From positions 1 to 64,000 of the forward strand of contig NZ_JAKGAM010000008.1 in NCBI RefSeq assembly GCF_023061285.1: a stretch of 64,000 bases of DNA. Reading direction: 5' to 3'. This document shows, piece after piece, positions 19,618-30,727 of this stretch (position 1 is the stretch's first letter; the number at the start of each line of letters is the position of its first letter). Under the pieces are notes generated by a model. It saw only the letters and a list, made by a program, of their open reading frames with translations. It was not told the origin of the DNA and ran no database searches. The translations under genes and the position numbers were made by a program. The stretch is from Chromohalobacter nigrandesensis. Its GTDB lineage: Bacteria > Pseudomonadota > Gammaproteobacteria > Pseudomonadales > Halomonadaceae.

Positions 19618-19926
19618 TTAACGGGCACCGGCGCCCTGAGCGCGTGCCTGCACCTTTTCCTTGTGTTTGACGAGCTGACGGTCGAGTTTGTCAGTCAGGG
19701 CGTCGATGGCGGCGTACATGTCGTTACATTGTGTATCGGCGTGCAGATCCGCGCCTGCGGCATGAAGCGTGCATGCAGCCAGATGACGTTCCTTCTCGAT
19801 GGATAACGTGACCTGGACGGTGGTGATGTTGTCATAGTGGCGTTCCAGACGCGCGAGCTTTTCATTGACGTAGTCGCGTAGAGCATCGGTCAATTCGATG
19901 TGATGACCGGTGATATTGGCTTGCAT
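19618..19926 (-). CDS. hpf: Ribosome hibernation promoting factor
   Basis: A short-form HPF/YhbH (102 residues) that promotes 100S ribosome dimers in stationary phase. The sequence opens MQANITGHHIELTDALRDYVNEKLARLERHYD, contains the conserved HADTQCNDMYAAIDALTDKLDRQL, and ends with a basic tail. The location just downstream of rpoN is classical, and a 137-bp gap separates it from rpoN. Confidence 0.95.
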   Translation of the reverse strand: MQANITGHHIELTDALRDYVNEKLARLERHYDNITTVQVTLSIEKERHLAACTLHAAGADLHADTQCNDMYAAIDALTDKLDRQLVKHKEKVQARAQGAGAR

Positions 19927-20062
19927 GGCACGCTCCTATTCCATCGGTTGGCACTTCGATTGTAACCCTTTTTAGAGCGCTGCATAGCCCTAGACAAACG
20001 CTGGATAACGAAGGCCGCGGCGAGTCTACGCAGCGTGGCCGATACGTGCAAACCGCTCGCGT

Positions 20063-21490
20063 TCAGGCGAGTCTCTTGCGCTCGCTGGAGGAGGGGATTC
20101 CCATCGCTTCGCGGTACTTGGCGACGGTGCGTCGTGCGACCTGAATGCCATCCTGAGCCAGCAGGTCGACGAGCTTGCTGTCGGAGAGAGGCTTGCGTGG
20201 CGGCTCGTCGCCGATCAATTTCTTCAAGCGGGCACGAATCGCCGTGCTGGAATGGGCATCGGTTTCGCCTTGCCCGCCGACGTGGCTGGAGAAGAAATAC
20301 TTGAGCTCGAAGACGCCGCGTGGTGTATGGATGAATTTCTGCGTGGTCACGCGGGAAATGGTCGATTCGTGCATCTCTACCGCGCCGGCGATATCGGCCA
20401 GGATCAGCGGTTTCATGGCTTCCTCACCGCGTTCGAGGAAATCGAGCTGACGGGCCATGATCTCCTGGCCCACGCGCAGCAAGGTGTCGTTACGGCTCGA
20501 AAGGCTCTTGAGCAGCCATTTGGCCTCTTGCAGGTGCTGCTTGAGGAAGGTGTTGTCGTCGCTCTTGTCGGCACGTTTGATGAGTGCGGCATAATCCGGC
20601 TGGATGCGCACGCGGGGCAGGGCCTCGGGGTTGAGCTCGATGCGCCAATCCTGTCGAATGCGCCGTGCGATGAGGTCGGGGATGACATAATCGTTGCTGC
20701 TGTCCTCGAAGGCGAGGCCGGGGCGCGGGTCGAGCGATCGAATGAGGCCAATGACGTGATCGAGTTCTTCCTCGTCGAGGCGCAGACGGCGCTTGAGCAA
20801 CTTGCGGTCATTGCCGGCGAGCGCTTCGAGGAACTGGCGTACCAGACGCTTGGCTTGAGTCAACAGCGGCATGTCGTCGGGGAGGGCGCCGAGTTGCAGC
20901 AACAGACACTCGCGTAGATCGCGGGCGCTGACCCCGGTGGGGTCGAATTGCTGTACACGCATCATGACGTGTTCGACATCGCCTACCTTGAGTCCGGAAA
21001 GCCCTTGGCCGCGCAAACCGTCGACGATCTCGTCGAGAGGCAGGGTGAGGTAACCGTCGGCACCCACGGCATCGATCAGGCTTTCGGCAATATCATGTTC
21101 GCGCGGAGTCATGTCTGCCATGGCGAGTTGCCAGGTCAGATGGTCATGAAGGCTGGTATGCGTGGTATTGCGCTCTATATCGGGCCCTTCCTCGCTGCCA
21201 CCGCCCGTCGGTGAGGGGCCTGTATCCTGGTAGGTATCGCCCCATTCGCTATCCAGCGGCAGGTTCTCGGGGATGTCGCTCGTCCAATCGTCTTCCTGCT
21301 GCGTCTCGCTGATCTCGCGTTCCTCGAAGTCCTCCTCGAGCTCCAGCATGGGATTGGAGTCCAGCGCTTGCTGGATCTCCTGGCGCAAATCCAGCGTTGA
21401 AAGCTGCAAGAGCTGAATGGCTTGCTGCAACTGGGGTGTCATCGTCAGCTGTGTGCCGACGCGAAGCTGCAAGGTAGGTTTCATGGACAT
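20063..21490 (-). CDS. rpoN: RNA polymerase sigma-54 factor
   Basis: Sigma-54 directs polymerase to -24/-12 promoters and needs AAA+ activators. The 475-residue product has the activator-interacting N-terminal region (TMTPQLQQAIQLLQLSTLDLRQEI), an acidic region 2, the core-binding region, and the C-terminal RpoN box ARRTVAKYRE that reads the -24 element. The start could be ATG 21490 or 21484 (MSMKPTLQL versus MKPTLQL). Head of the nitrogen-PTS block. Confidence 0.97.
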   Translation of the reverse strand: MSMKPTLQLRVGTQLTMTPQLQQAIQLLQLSTLDLRQEIQQALDSNPMLELEEDFEEREISETQQEDDWTSDIPENLPLDSEWGDTYQDTGPSPTGGGSEEGPDIERNTTHTSLHDHLTWQLAMADMTPREHDIAESLIDAVGADGYLTLPLDEIVDGLRGQGLSGLKVGDVEHVMMRVQQFDPTGVSARDLRECLLLQLGALPDDMPLLTQAKRLVRQFLEALAGNDRKLLKRRLRLDEEELDHVIGLIRSLDPRPGLAFEDSSNDYVIPDLIARRIRQDWRIELNPEALPRVRIQPDYAALIKRADKSDDNTFLKQHLQEAKWLLKSLSSRNDTLLRVGQEIMARQLDFLERGEEAMKPLILADIAGAVEMHESTISRVTTQKFIHTPRGVFELKYFFSSHVGGQGETDAHSSTAIRARLKKLIGDEPPRKPLSDSKLVDLLAQDGIQVARRTVAKYREAMGIPSSSERKRLA

Positions 21491-21614
21491 GGAAAGTCGG
21501 TCATCGCTTCCTGAAACGGTGCCCGTACGTTATCTCGCGATGACGCGACTTGCAAGAATGGAAGCAACAATCATGCCATTTATATGAGCATGCGCCGGTT
21601 CCAGTAGCTTGCGT

Positions 21615-22340
<726 letters not shown>

Positions 22341-22388
22341 GGGCGTCGTGTCCTAGCTAACAGAGATGAGTGATCACGAGACACGTCA

Positions 22389-22919
22389 CTACTCGCTATC
22401 ACGGGGCGTCAGCGTCATGCGAACGCGCTGGTCGCCGTCCTCGTCGCCGCCATCGTCGGAGCGAGCCTGCACCTGGCGGCGGTCGAGGAAGTATTCGACG
22501 TAGGCGCCGTTGAACGTATCCCGGGCCTGGTGCAACTCGGCATTGTCGATGAGTTCCACGCGACGTTCGGCGGCATGGTAGATCACCGTGTCGCCCCAGC
22601 CTTTGGCTATCGGTTCGTCCGATGCTGGCTTCTGTTCGAGGTAGGCGCGTTCGCCTCCGCCGCCATGGGCAGTGACTTTGGAGACTTCACCCTGCGCGTC
22701 GCGTTCGATTTCCACGCGGGCGGCGGTCAGTTGCATGCTGCCTTGTTGCATATCGACATCGCCGGTGTAGACCGCAGTCCCGGCGTTGTCGTCGAGATCC
22801 AACTGGTCGGCGGCGATCTCGATAGGCTGACTGGCATCGCTTTCCAGCGCTAACGCCGTGTGACTGGCGAGTCCTAGCACGGCGCATGCCAGTGCCGTCG
22901 TCAATGGTCGTGTCATCAT
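22389..22919 (-). CDS. lptA: LPS transport periplasmic protein LptA
   Basis: LptA forms the periplasmic bridge that carries LPS from LptC to LptD. The 176-residue precursor has a signal peptide (TTALACAVLGLASHTALA) and an OstA-type beta-jellyroll: ADQLDLDDNAGTAVYTGDVDMQQGSMQLTA. The C-terminal FNGAYVEYFLDRRQVQ is also typical. The start overlaps the lptC stop by 4 bp. Confidence 0.92.
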   Translation of the reverse strand: MMTRPLTTALACAVLGLASHTALALESDASQPIEIAADQLDLDDNAGTAVYTGDVDMQQGSMQLTAARVEIERDAQGEVSKVTAHGGGGERAYLEQKPASDEPIAKGWGDTVIYHAAERRVELIDNAELHQARDTFNGAYVEYFLDRRQVQARSDDGGDEDGDQRVRMTLTPRDSE

Positions 22920-23515
22920 GATTCGTCCTCGGCAAGCTGTGGGTGGTGGCCTCGCACATCACCGCTCAGACGCGCTTGATCGGTGTCGATCCAGGCATCG
23001 AAACGATTGCCGCGCACGCGCTGCTCATGCTGCCGCAACACGGCCTCGGTGTCACTCCAGGCGTGGCCATCGCTGGATTGGTAGTACAGCACGTCGGTGT
23101 CGAGGCGCCAGCCCTGCTCGGGTTGTACGAGCTGGGCGTTGCCGGTCAGGGTGAGCAGATCGCGTTGCGGCCCCAGGCTTCCCTTGTCGCCGGAGATGTC
23201 CCACTTGCGTCCTGCCTCGTCGCGTACCTGGGCCTGCGGTGAGGCGGCACGAATGACATCGTCGACGGGGGTATGCACGAGGCGCGGCGATTCAAGCGTT
23301 TGATGGGCAATGCCTTGCGCATTGAAGCGCGTCATGGTGGCGCCTTCGAGGTAATAATCGGGCTCGCCCGCGTCATCGCTGGGGACCGGGCCCGGGGAAG
23401 AAGAGTCGCGCTGTTCGACGATGGCCAAGCCGATGCCGAGGGCGATGATTATTAGCAGTAGCCCCAGTCGCGCCCATTTGCGAGAAGATAGAAAAGTCGG
23501 CATGACGCGCTTCAT
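22916..23515 (-). CDS. lptC: LPS export protein LptC
   Basis: LptC is a bitopic inner-membrane protein that receives LPS from LptB2FG and hands it to LptA. It has one N-terminal transmembrane helix (WARLGLLLIIIALGIGLAIVEQR) and a periplasmic domain with DYYLEGATMTRFNAQG and GDKGSLGPQRDLLTLTGNAQL. 199 residues from ATG 23515; an internal ATG at 23503 (MPTFLSS) is an alternative. Overlaps kdsC by 4 bp. Confidence 0.92.
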   Translation of the reverse strand: MKRVMPTFLSSRKWARLGLLLIIIALGIGLAIVEQRDSSSPGPVPSDDAGEPDYYLEGATMTRFNAQGIAHQTLESPRLVHTPVDDVIRAASPQAQVRDEAGRKWDISGDKGSLGPQRDLLTLTGNAQLVQPEQGWRLDTDVLYYQSSDGHAWSDTEAVLRQHEQRVRGNRFDAWIDTDQARLSGDVRGHHPQLAEDES

Positions 23516-24054
23516 CCTTGGCCCTCGAGATAGGGCGCGAGACAGGTATCCCAGCGTCCCTGGCAGTTCAGCAAGGCATCGCAGATCTCACGCACCGCGC
23601 CTTGGCCGCCCGGGCGTGTGGGAATCCAGTCGGCGTACTCGCGGACATAATCCGGCGCATTGTTCACGCTCAGCCCGAGCCCGGCGGCGCGAATCGCGGC
23701 CAGGTCCGGCAAGTCGTCGCCACAATAGGCGACAGCCTCCAGCGACAGCTCGAGTTGTGTGCACAGCGCGTTGAGTGCCACGAGTTTATCCTCGCGACCT
23801 TGTACGATGTGAACGATGCCAAGTGCTTCGGCACGTCGGCTGACCATGGGCGACTCACGCCCGGTGATCAACGCCACGGCGATGCCGTTTTGCTGCAGCA
23901 GTTTGATGCCGAGACCGTCGAGGATATTGAAGCTCTTGGTTTCCTGACCATCGCTTTGAAAGTGCAGCGTGCCGTCGGTGAGCACGCCGTCCACGTCCAA
24001 TGCCAGGAGGCGGACGCGGCGTGCCTTGTCGCGCCAATCGTCGGGATATGTCAT
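23512..24054 (-). CDS. kdsC: 3-deoxy-D-manno-octulosonate 8-phosphate phosphatase KdsC
   Basis: KdsC dephosphorylates Kdo-8-phosphate in Kdo synthesis. The HAD motif I is LLALDVDGVLTDG (nucleophile Asp20 and Asp22 from the chosen start), with motif II VALITGRES and the metal-binding CGDDLPDLAAI. I choose ATG 24054 (MTYPDDWRDK, 180 residues), because GAGGAG lies 5 nt upstream; the in-frame ATG at 24066 would place this ribosome-binding site inside the gene. It lies between lptC and kdsD. Confidence 0.95.
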   Translation of the reverse strand: MTYPDDWRDKARRVRLLALDVDGVLTDGTLHFQSDGQETKSFNILDGLGIKLLQQNGIAVALITGRESPMVSRRAEALGIVHIVQGREDKLVALNALCTQLELSLEAVAYCGDDLPDLAAIRAAGLGLSVNNAPDYVREYADWIPTRPGGQGAVREICDALLNCQGRWDTCLAPYLEGQG

Positions 24055-24062
24055 GGGGCTCC

Positions 24063-25043
24063 TCAAATGACGCCGCTGACCAATAGATCGTGCATGTGCA
24101 GCGCGCCGATCGGTCGTCCGTCGTCGTCGACCACGGCGAGTGCCGTGATGCGGTTGTCTTCCATGATCTTGACGGCCTCGGCGGCGAGTAGTTCCGGCCG
24201 AATCGTCTTGCCACCGTGGGTCATGACGTCATCGACGCGCAGGCGGCGTAGGTCGTCGTGTCGGTCGAGCGTACGCCGCAGGTCGCCATCAGTATAAATG
24301 CCGGCTAGATAGCCTGCGTCATCGATCACGCAGGTAAAGCCCAGGCCTTGGCGAGTAATTTCCAGCAGGGCGTCGCGTAGCGGGCTGCCTAGCGTGACAC
24401 ATGGCAGGCGCTCGCCGTGATGCATGAGATCCTCGACCTTGAGCAGCAGGCGGCGTCCCAGGCTGCCGCCGGGATGCGACAAGGCGAAGTCCTCGGCGGT
24501 GAAGCCGCGTGCCTCGAGCAGGGCTACCGCCAGGGCGTCGCCCATGGCCAGCGCGGCGGTCGTCGAGGTGGTTGGCGCAAGGTCGAGTGGACAAGCCTCG
24601 CGGGCTACGGCGGTGTCCAGGTGGGCTTCGGCGTGACGCGAGAGGGTCGAGCCGGGGCGCCCGGTCATGCTGACCAGGGGAGCGCCCATGCGCTTGAGAA
24701 GTGGCAATAGCGCCGTGACTTCTGCCGTCTCGCCCGAGTTGGAGAGGGCCAGCACGACGTCACGGGATGTGATCATGCCCATGTCGCCGTGGCTGGCCTC
24801 GCCGGGATGGACGAAGAAGGCCGGCGTACCGGTGCTGGCCAGCGTCGCCGCGATCTTGCGGGCGATATGCCCGGACTTGCCCATGCCGGTGACGACGACG
24901 CGCCCCTCGCAGGCTAGCAGTAGTTGGCAAGCATGATCGAAGGCCTCGTCGAGGCGCTCGATCAAGGCGACGATGGCGTGTGATTCGAGTGTCAGCGTGC
25001 GTCGCGCGCTGGCTCGGTAATCGTAATCGGTAACAGTGTTCAT
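24063..25043 (-). CDS. kdsD: D-arabinose-5-phosphate isomerase KdsD
   Basis: KdsD converts ribulose-5-phosphate to arabinose-5-phosphate, the first step to Kdo. The 326-residue product has an N-terminal SIS domain (VVVTGMGKSGHIARKIAATLASTGTPAFFVHP) and a C-terminal CBS pair (VEDLMHHGERLPCV; VDDVMTHGGKTIRPE). The start is ATG 25043 (MNTVTDYDYRAS); the open frame continues antisense into mlaF but that extension is spurious. First gene of the kdsD-kdsC-lptCAB operon and divergent from mlaF. Confidence 0.96.
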   Translation of the reverse strand: MNTVTDYDYRASARRTLTLESHAIVALIERLDEAFDHACQLLLACEGRVVVTGMGKSGHIARKIAATLASTGTPAFFVHPGEASHGDMGMITSRDVVLALSNSGETAEVTALLPLLKRMGAPLVSMTGRPGSTLSRHAEAHLDTAVAREACPLDLAPTTSTTAALAMGDALAVALLEARGFTAEDFALSHPGGSLGRRLLLKVEDLMHHGERLPCVTLGSPLRDALLEITRQGLGFTCVIDDAGYLAGIYTDGDLRRTLDRHDDLRRLRVDDVMTHGGKTIRPELLAAEAVKIMEDNRITALAVVDDDGRPIGALHMHDLLVSGVI

Positions 25044-25187
25044 GGTGGTGATTGTTGCCCTTCGCGGCCTTGGGCTCAAGCATCGCTGACTCCGGCGGAG
25101 TGTCGAGCGAATCGGGGCGCTCATTAAACGCATTCGCCGAGACGGTTGCAAGGCGAGGCTGGCGGTGATCGCTAGAGTTAGGATACG

Positions 25188-26039
25188 ATGTTCGATAATT
25201 ATCGAGACGTGGATGAGCGTTACGTGACTGACACGACCCTGGTCGACGTCGAAGGGTTGCATTTCTCGCTGGGCGAGAATGACATCTTTCGTGGTGTCGA
25301 TCTGCGTATTCCCAAAGGCAAGATTACCGCGGTCATGGGCCCCAGTGGCACGGGCAAGACGACGTTGCTCAAGTTGATCGGCGGCCAGTTGGTGCCGGAT
25401 GCCGGGCGTATATGCATCGATGGACAGGATGTGCATCGCCTGCCGCGTCGTGCATTGTTCCGCTTGCGGCGGCGTATGGGCATGCTGTTCCAGAGTGGCG
25501 CACTGTTTTCGGATCTGAGCGTGTTCGAGAACGTGGCCTTTCCATTGCGCGTGCATACTGACCTGCCGGAAGCGATGGTGCGCGATATCGTGCTGATGAA
25601 GCTTCAGGCGGTGGGCCTGCGCGGGGCGCGCAACTTGTCGCCGGCGGAGCTGTCCGGCGGTATGGCCAGGCGCGTGGCGCTGGCGCGTGCGGTGGCACTC
25701 GATCCTGAATTGGTGCTCTACGACGAGCCTTTCGTCGGCCAGGACCCGATTTCAATGGGCGTGCTGGTACAGCTGATCAAGACAGTCAATCAAGCCCTGG
25801 GGCTAACGGCGGTCATCGTCTCGCACGATATCAAGGAGACGCTGTCCATCGCCGATTACGTGTATATCATCGCCGACGGCCAGGTCATGGCTCATGGCAC
25901 GCCGCAAACGTTGGACGTCAATAGCGACGCACGCGTCAAGCAGTTCGTGCATGGCGAGCCCGATGGCCCGGTGCCGTTTCATTACCCGGCGCCGGATTTT
26001 TATCGCGATATTCTGGCGACCAGGGGAGAGCGTACATGA
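25188..26039 (+). CDS. mlaF: Phospholipid ABC transporter ATPase MlaF
   Basis: MlaF is the ATPase of the MlaFEDB complex, which moves phospholipids across the envelope to maintain outer-membrane asymmetry. The 283-residue product has Walker A GPSGTGKT (51-58), signature ELSGGM, and Walker [14 protein letters not shown]. It starts at ATG 25188 with AGGA 5 nt upstream; a GTG about 12 codons inside is possible but less likely. It overlaps mlaE by 4 bp. Confidence 0.96.
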   Translation: MFDNYRDVDERYVTDTTLVDVEGLHFSLGENDIFRGVDLRIPKGKITAVMGPSGTGKTTLLKLIGGQLVPDAGRICIDGQDVHRLPRRALFRLRRRMGMLFQSGALFSDLSVFENVAFPLRVHTDLPEAMVRDIVLMKLQAVGLRGARNLSPAELSGGMARRVALARAVALDPELVLYDEPFVGQDPISMGVLVQLIKTVNQALGLTAVIVSHDIKETLSIADYVYIIADGQVMAHGTPQTLDVNSDARVKQFVHGEPDGPVPFHYPAPDFYRDILATRGERT

Positions 26040-26818
26040 TCGGCTATATCGCCTCGCTTGGACGGGGCACGCTTGAGGCGCTGAGTGCCTTGGGTCGGGC
26101 GGCGATGTTTCTGGCCCAGTCGGCGGTGGGCATTCCTTCTCGTGAAGGGTGGCACCTGTGGCTGCGTCAGATGCATTTCATCGGTGTCATGTCGTTGGCG
26201 ATCGTGCTGGTGTCGGGACTCTTCATCGGCATGGTGCTGGGTCTGCAAGGCTACACCATTCTGGTCGATTTCGGCGCGGAGGATGCGCTGGGGCAGATGG
26301 TGGCGTTGTCGCTGCTGCGTGAACTTGCGCCGGTGGTGGCGGCGTTGCTGTTCGCGGGGCGTGCCGGTTCGGCGCTGACGGCCGAGATCGGGCTCATGAA
26401 AGCGACCGAGCAGTTGACCAGCATGGAAATGATCGGGGTCGACCCATTGCGGCGCATCGTGGCGCCACGCCTCTGGGCGGGGTTTATTTCGATGCCATTG
26501 CTGACCGTGGGCTTCAGCGTGGTGGGTATCTGGGGTGGATACCTGGTCGGCGTGCAGTGGCTGGGCGTGTTCGATGGCTCCTACTGGAGCAATATGCAAA
26601 GCAATGTCGCGTTCGTCGACGATATTCTCAACGGCATGCTCAAGAGTGTGGTGTTCGGCCTCGTGGTTACATGGATTGCGGTGTTTCAGGGGTATGACCT
26701 GACCCCGACGTCGGAAGGCATCTCGCGGGCGACGACCCGCACGGTGGTCTATTCCTCCCTGGCGGTGCTCGGATTGGATTTCGTGCTGACCGCGCTGATG
26801 TTTGGAGAACTTGGATGA
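26036..26818 (+). CDS. mlaE: Phospholipid ABC transporter permease MlaE
   Basis: MlaE is the integral membrane permease of the Mla complex. The 260-residue product has the MlaE/YrbE fold with about five membrane segments and conserved blocks [35 protein letters not shown] and [26 protein letters not shown]. Both junctions (mlaF and mlaD) are 4-bp ATGA overlaps. Confidence 0.96.
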   Translation: MIGYIASLGRGTLEALSALGRAAMFLAQSAVGIPSREGWHLWLRQMHFIGVMSLAIVLVSGLFIGMVLGLQGYTILVDFGAEDALGQMVALSLLRELAPVVAALLFAGRAGSALTAEIGLMKATEQLTSMEMIGVDPLRRIVAPRLWAGFISMPLLTVGFSVVGIWGGYLVGVQWLGVFDGSYWSNMQSNVAFVDDILNGMLKSVVFGLVVTWIAVFQGYDLTPTSEGISRATTRTVVYSSLAVLGLDFVLTALMFGELG

Positions 26819-27279
26819 AGCGCAGCAAGATGATGGAGTTCGGCGTGGGATTGTTCGTCCTGGCCGGGATTCTGGGCATGGTGTTTCTTGGCTTGCGAGT
26901 CAGTGGCATCACTCTTGGGGTACCGCAGGACACATTCACGCTGCAGGCCAATTTCGCCAACATCGGCGGACTCAAGTCGGGTTCCAGGGTGGCCATGGCG
27001 GGTGTGACCGTCGGGCGCGTCAGCGACGTCGAGCTCGATACCGAGTGGCTCGATGCCCGCGTGACCATGGAGCTCGACGAGGATCTCGAGGGCAAGATCT
27101 CACGGGATAGTACGGCGTCGATCCTCACCTCAGGGTTATTGGGTGAGCAATATGTCGGTCTGAGCGTGGGGGGCGACCCCGAGATGCTCGCAGAAGGCGA
27201 TACCATCCGCGATACACAGCAGGCGCTGGTGCTGGAGCAGTTGATTCAGCAGTTCGTGTCGAACATGACCAACGATTGA
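26815..27279 (+). CDS. mlaD: Phospholipid-binding MCE protein MlaD
   Basis: MlaD anchors a hexameric MCE ring in the inner membrane and passes lipids between MlaC and MlaE. The 154-residue product has an N-terminal helix ([26 protein letters not shown]) and the MCE domain ([48 protein letters not shown]). Length is usual for MlaD. Confidence 0.96.
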   Translation: MKRSKMMEFGVGLFVLAGILGMVFLGLRVSGITLGVPQDTFTLQANFANIGGLKSGSRVAMAGVTVGRVSDVELDTEWLDARVTMELDEDLEGKISRDSTASILTSGLLGEQYVGLSVGGDPEMLAEGDTIRDTQQALVLEQLIQQFVSNMTND

Positions 27280-27294
27280 GCCAAGGAGGTTCCC

Positions 27295-27960
27295 ATGACA
27301 TCAAGGCAATTCACTCCCCGGCGTTTCAGTCTTTGCGCACTACTGCTGTCGGTTCTGTGGTGTGTGACATTGACGGCGCAGGCCCAGCAAGCGCCCCAGC
27401 AGCTGATCGAAGACAACGTGGAAGCGTTGATGCAGGAGTTGGACGGGCGCAAGGACTATTACGTCGAGCATGAAGGCGAGCTTGAGTCGCTGGTCGACGA
27501 TAGCCTCGATGACGTGGCTGATTTTCGCTATATCGGTGCCAGCGTGATGGGGCGCTATTTCAGCAATGCTTCGCCGGAGCAACGCTCGCGCTTCGTCGAT
27601 ACATTCCGCAAGACGCTGATCGAGACGTATGCCAAAGGGCTGGTGACGTTCGATTACCAGGATATTCGGGTACTCGAAGATGATAGCGATGGTCGCTACG
27701 ACGATCAGGCCAGCGTCGATATGGAAGTAGTGTCCACCAATGGCGATGTCTATCCTGTGGTGTATACCTTGCATCAGCGTGACGGTGAGTGGCGCGTGAT
27801 CAATGTCATCGTCAATGGCATCAATCTGGGGCTGACGTTCCGCAACCAGTTCGATCAGGCCATGCGCGACAACAATCGCGATTACGATGCGGTCATCGAT
27901 GGCTGGGCGCCGGACGTCGCCACCGATGAGCTCGAAGAAGGCGGTGACGACGACCAATGA
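27295..27960 (+). CDS. mlaC: Periplasmic phospholipid carrier MlaC
   Basis: MlaC shuttles phospholipids between outer-membrane MlaA and MlaD. The 221-residue precursor has a signal peptide (FSLCALLLSVLWCVTLTAQAQ) and the Tol-Tol-Ttg2 domain (ADFRYIGASVMGRYFSNASPEQRSRFVDTFRKTLIETYAKGL is split by the conserved FVDTFRKTLIETYAKGL segment), with WRVINVIVNGINLGLTFRNQF near the end. It carries an acidic C-terminal tail (DELEEGGDDDQ). The ATG follows a good AAGGAGG. It overlaps mlaB by 4 bp. Confidence 0.95.
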   Translation: MTSRQFTPRRFSLCALLLSVLWCVTLTAQAQQAPQQLIEDNVEALMQELDGRKDYYVEHEGELESLVDDSLDDVADFRYIGASVMGRYFSNASPEQRSRFVDTFRKTLIETYAKGLVTFDYQDIRVLEDDSDGRYDDQASVDMEVVSTNGDVYPVVYTLHQRDGEWRVINVIVNGINLGLTFRNQFDQAMRDNNRDYDAVIDGWAPDVATDELEEGGDDDQ

Positions 27961-28310
27961 ATGTCTTGCTCGAGCGTGACGATGCCCGCCTCGAAGTGCG
28001 CGACGAGCGTATTCTGAAAGTCGACGGCGAGGCGGACTTCGATAGCGCCGCCTCGCTGGCGGCCAAGGGTCGGGAGTGGTTGCAACGCTTGCCGCGCGAT
28101 GCCGAGGTCGAGTTCGATCTGACCGGCGTGAGCTGTGCCAGCAGCGCAGTGCTCAGTGTCCTGCTCGAGTGGCTGCGTTGCGCGCAGTCGCACGACGTTC
28201 ATATCGTGCACGTGGCTCTGTCGCATCCCTTGGCGCGGTTGACAGCCATGGCGGAATTGGACCCTTTGCTGCCCATTGACGAGGCGCGAGTGGCTGCACA
28301 AATGTCATGA
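27957..28310 (+). CDS. mlaB: STAS-domain protein MlaB
   Basis: MlaB is the small cytoplasmic STAS subunit that binds and activates MlaF. The 117-residue product has the STAS core EVEFDLTGVSCASSAVLSVLLEWLRCA, with the usual Ser-containing loop. It is the last gene of mlaFEDCB and is followed about 37 nt downstream by an intrinsic terminator. Confidence 0.92.
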   Translation: MNVLLERDDARLEVRDERILKVDGEADFDSAASLAAKGREWLQRLPRDAEVEFDLTGVSCASSAVLSVLLEWLRCAQSHDVHIVHVALSHPLARLTAMAELDPLLPIDEARVAAQMS

Positions 28311-28346
28311 TAGCGCGGGTATCGTCTCCTGGGTTCTGCTTGCAAG

Positions 28347-28376
28347 CGGGCGTCGCCAACGGCGCCCGTTTTCTTT
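28347..28376 (+). terminator. Intrinsic terminator after mlaB
   Basis: A 9-bp stem with one G-U pair (28347-28355 with 28360-28368), a CCAA tetraloop, and the T-rich tail TTTTCTTT. It closes the mlaFEDCB operon and separates it from ibaG-murA. Confidence 0.85.
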
Positions 28377-28459
28377 ATCATGCCTGTTCGAAACCCCGAC
28401 TCATTGGCGCACCCGTGCGTATCACGCGCGCTGTGCCGTAGAACAGGAGCCAACGCCTA

Positions 28460-28714
28460 ATGCAACCCAGCGACGTCAAGGCCCTACTCGAATCGCGTAT
28501 CGACGATTGCCAGTTTCATATTCAAGGTGAAGGCTGCAATTTCCAGGTGGTTGCCGTCGGCAACGTTTTTGAGGGGCTATCGCCGGTCAAGCGTCAGCAG
28601 CTGATTTATTCGGCGCTGTCAGATGAAATCGCCAGTGGCGCCCTGCATGCCATCAGTATCAAGACCTACACCCCGTCTCAGTGGGAGACAGCCCCTGACA
28701 ATGCGGGTGTCTAA
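28460..28714 (+). CDS. ibaG: BolA-family protein IbaG
   Basis: A BolA-like protein (84 residues) that binds [2Fe-2S] clusters with monothiol glutaredoxins and is linked to acid stress. The sequence has the BolA helix-turn-helix-like fold: DVKALLESRIDDCQFHIQGEGCNFQVVAVGN is split around Cys19/His21-like ligands, followed by RQQLIYSALSDEIASGALHAISIKTYTP. It lies just upstream of murA as in E. coli. Confidence 0.93.
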   Translation: MQPSDVKALLESRIDDCQFHIQGEGCNFQVVAVGNVFEGLSPVKRQQLIYSALSDEIASGALHAISIKTYTPSQWETAPDNAGV

Positions 28715-29989
<1,275 letters not shown>

Positions 29990-30056
29990 TCGGTGGCTTC
30001 ATTCTCCCGCTTCGCCACGACGGCGGAGCGCCAAGTTCAATAGATGTGTCAACATC

Positions 30057-30710
30057 ATGTCAAAGCAACTGATTCTGGCCCTGTCCAAAGGGCGCATACT
30101 GGAAGAAACGCTCCCGCTGTTGGCCGATGCGGGCATCGAGCCGGCGGAAGACTTCGGCAAGAGCCGCAAGTTGCTGTTCGATACCAATCTTCCCGATGTC
30201 AAATTGGTCGTGATCCGCGCTGTCGATGTGCCGACGTATGTGCAACTGGGTGCCGCCGATGTCGGCGTGGCGGGCAAGGATACCTTGCTCGAACACGGGG
30301 CCGAAGGGCTGTATGAGCCTCTGGATCTGGAGATATCGCGCTGCAAGTTGATGACGGCCGGCGTGGTGGGAGCGCAGCCGACCCATGCGCGGCGGCGGGT
30401 GGCCACCAAGTTCGTCAATGTGGCGCGCCGTTACTATGCCCGACAGGGCATTCAGGCCGAGGTGATCAAGCTCTACGGTGCCATGGAGTTGGCGCCGCTG
30501 ATGAATCTGGCCGACGAGATCGTCGATATCGTCGATACCGGTAATACCTTGCGTGCCAACGGCATGGAGCCGCGCGAGTTGATCGACGAGGTCAGCTCGC
30601 GGCTAGTGGTCAACAAAGCTTCGATGACTATGAAACATGACCGCCTCAAGCCGCTGATCGAGCGCCTGGGGCGCGCGGTCGAGTCGCGGCGCGGTGAGAC
30701 GCAGGCGTAA
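30057..30710 (+). CDS. hisG: ATP phosphoribosyltransferase catalytic subunit, short form
   Basis: HisG catalyses the first step of histidine biosynthesis (ATP plus PRPP). At 217 residues this is the short form (HisGs), which lacks the C-terminal histidine-sensing domain and works with the HisZ regulatory subunit; hisZ is not in this window. Motifs: [36 protein letters not shown], and the PRPP loop [17 protein letters not shown] choose ATG 30057 (MSKQLILAL); the open frame from 29961 would overlap the end of murA. Confidence 0.96.
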   Translation: MSKQLILALSKGRILEETLPLLADAGIEPAEDFGKSRKLLFDTNLPDVKLVVIRAVDVPTYVQLGAADVGVAGKDTLLEHGAEGLYEPLDLEISRCKLMTAGVVGAQPTHARRRVATKFVNVARRYYARQGIQAEVIKLYGAMELAPLMNLADEIVDIVDTGNTLRANGMEPRELIDEVSSRLVVNKASMTMKHDRLKPLIERLGRAVESRRGETQA

Positions 30711-30727
30711 GAACACGAGAGGGCGAG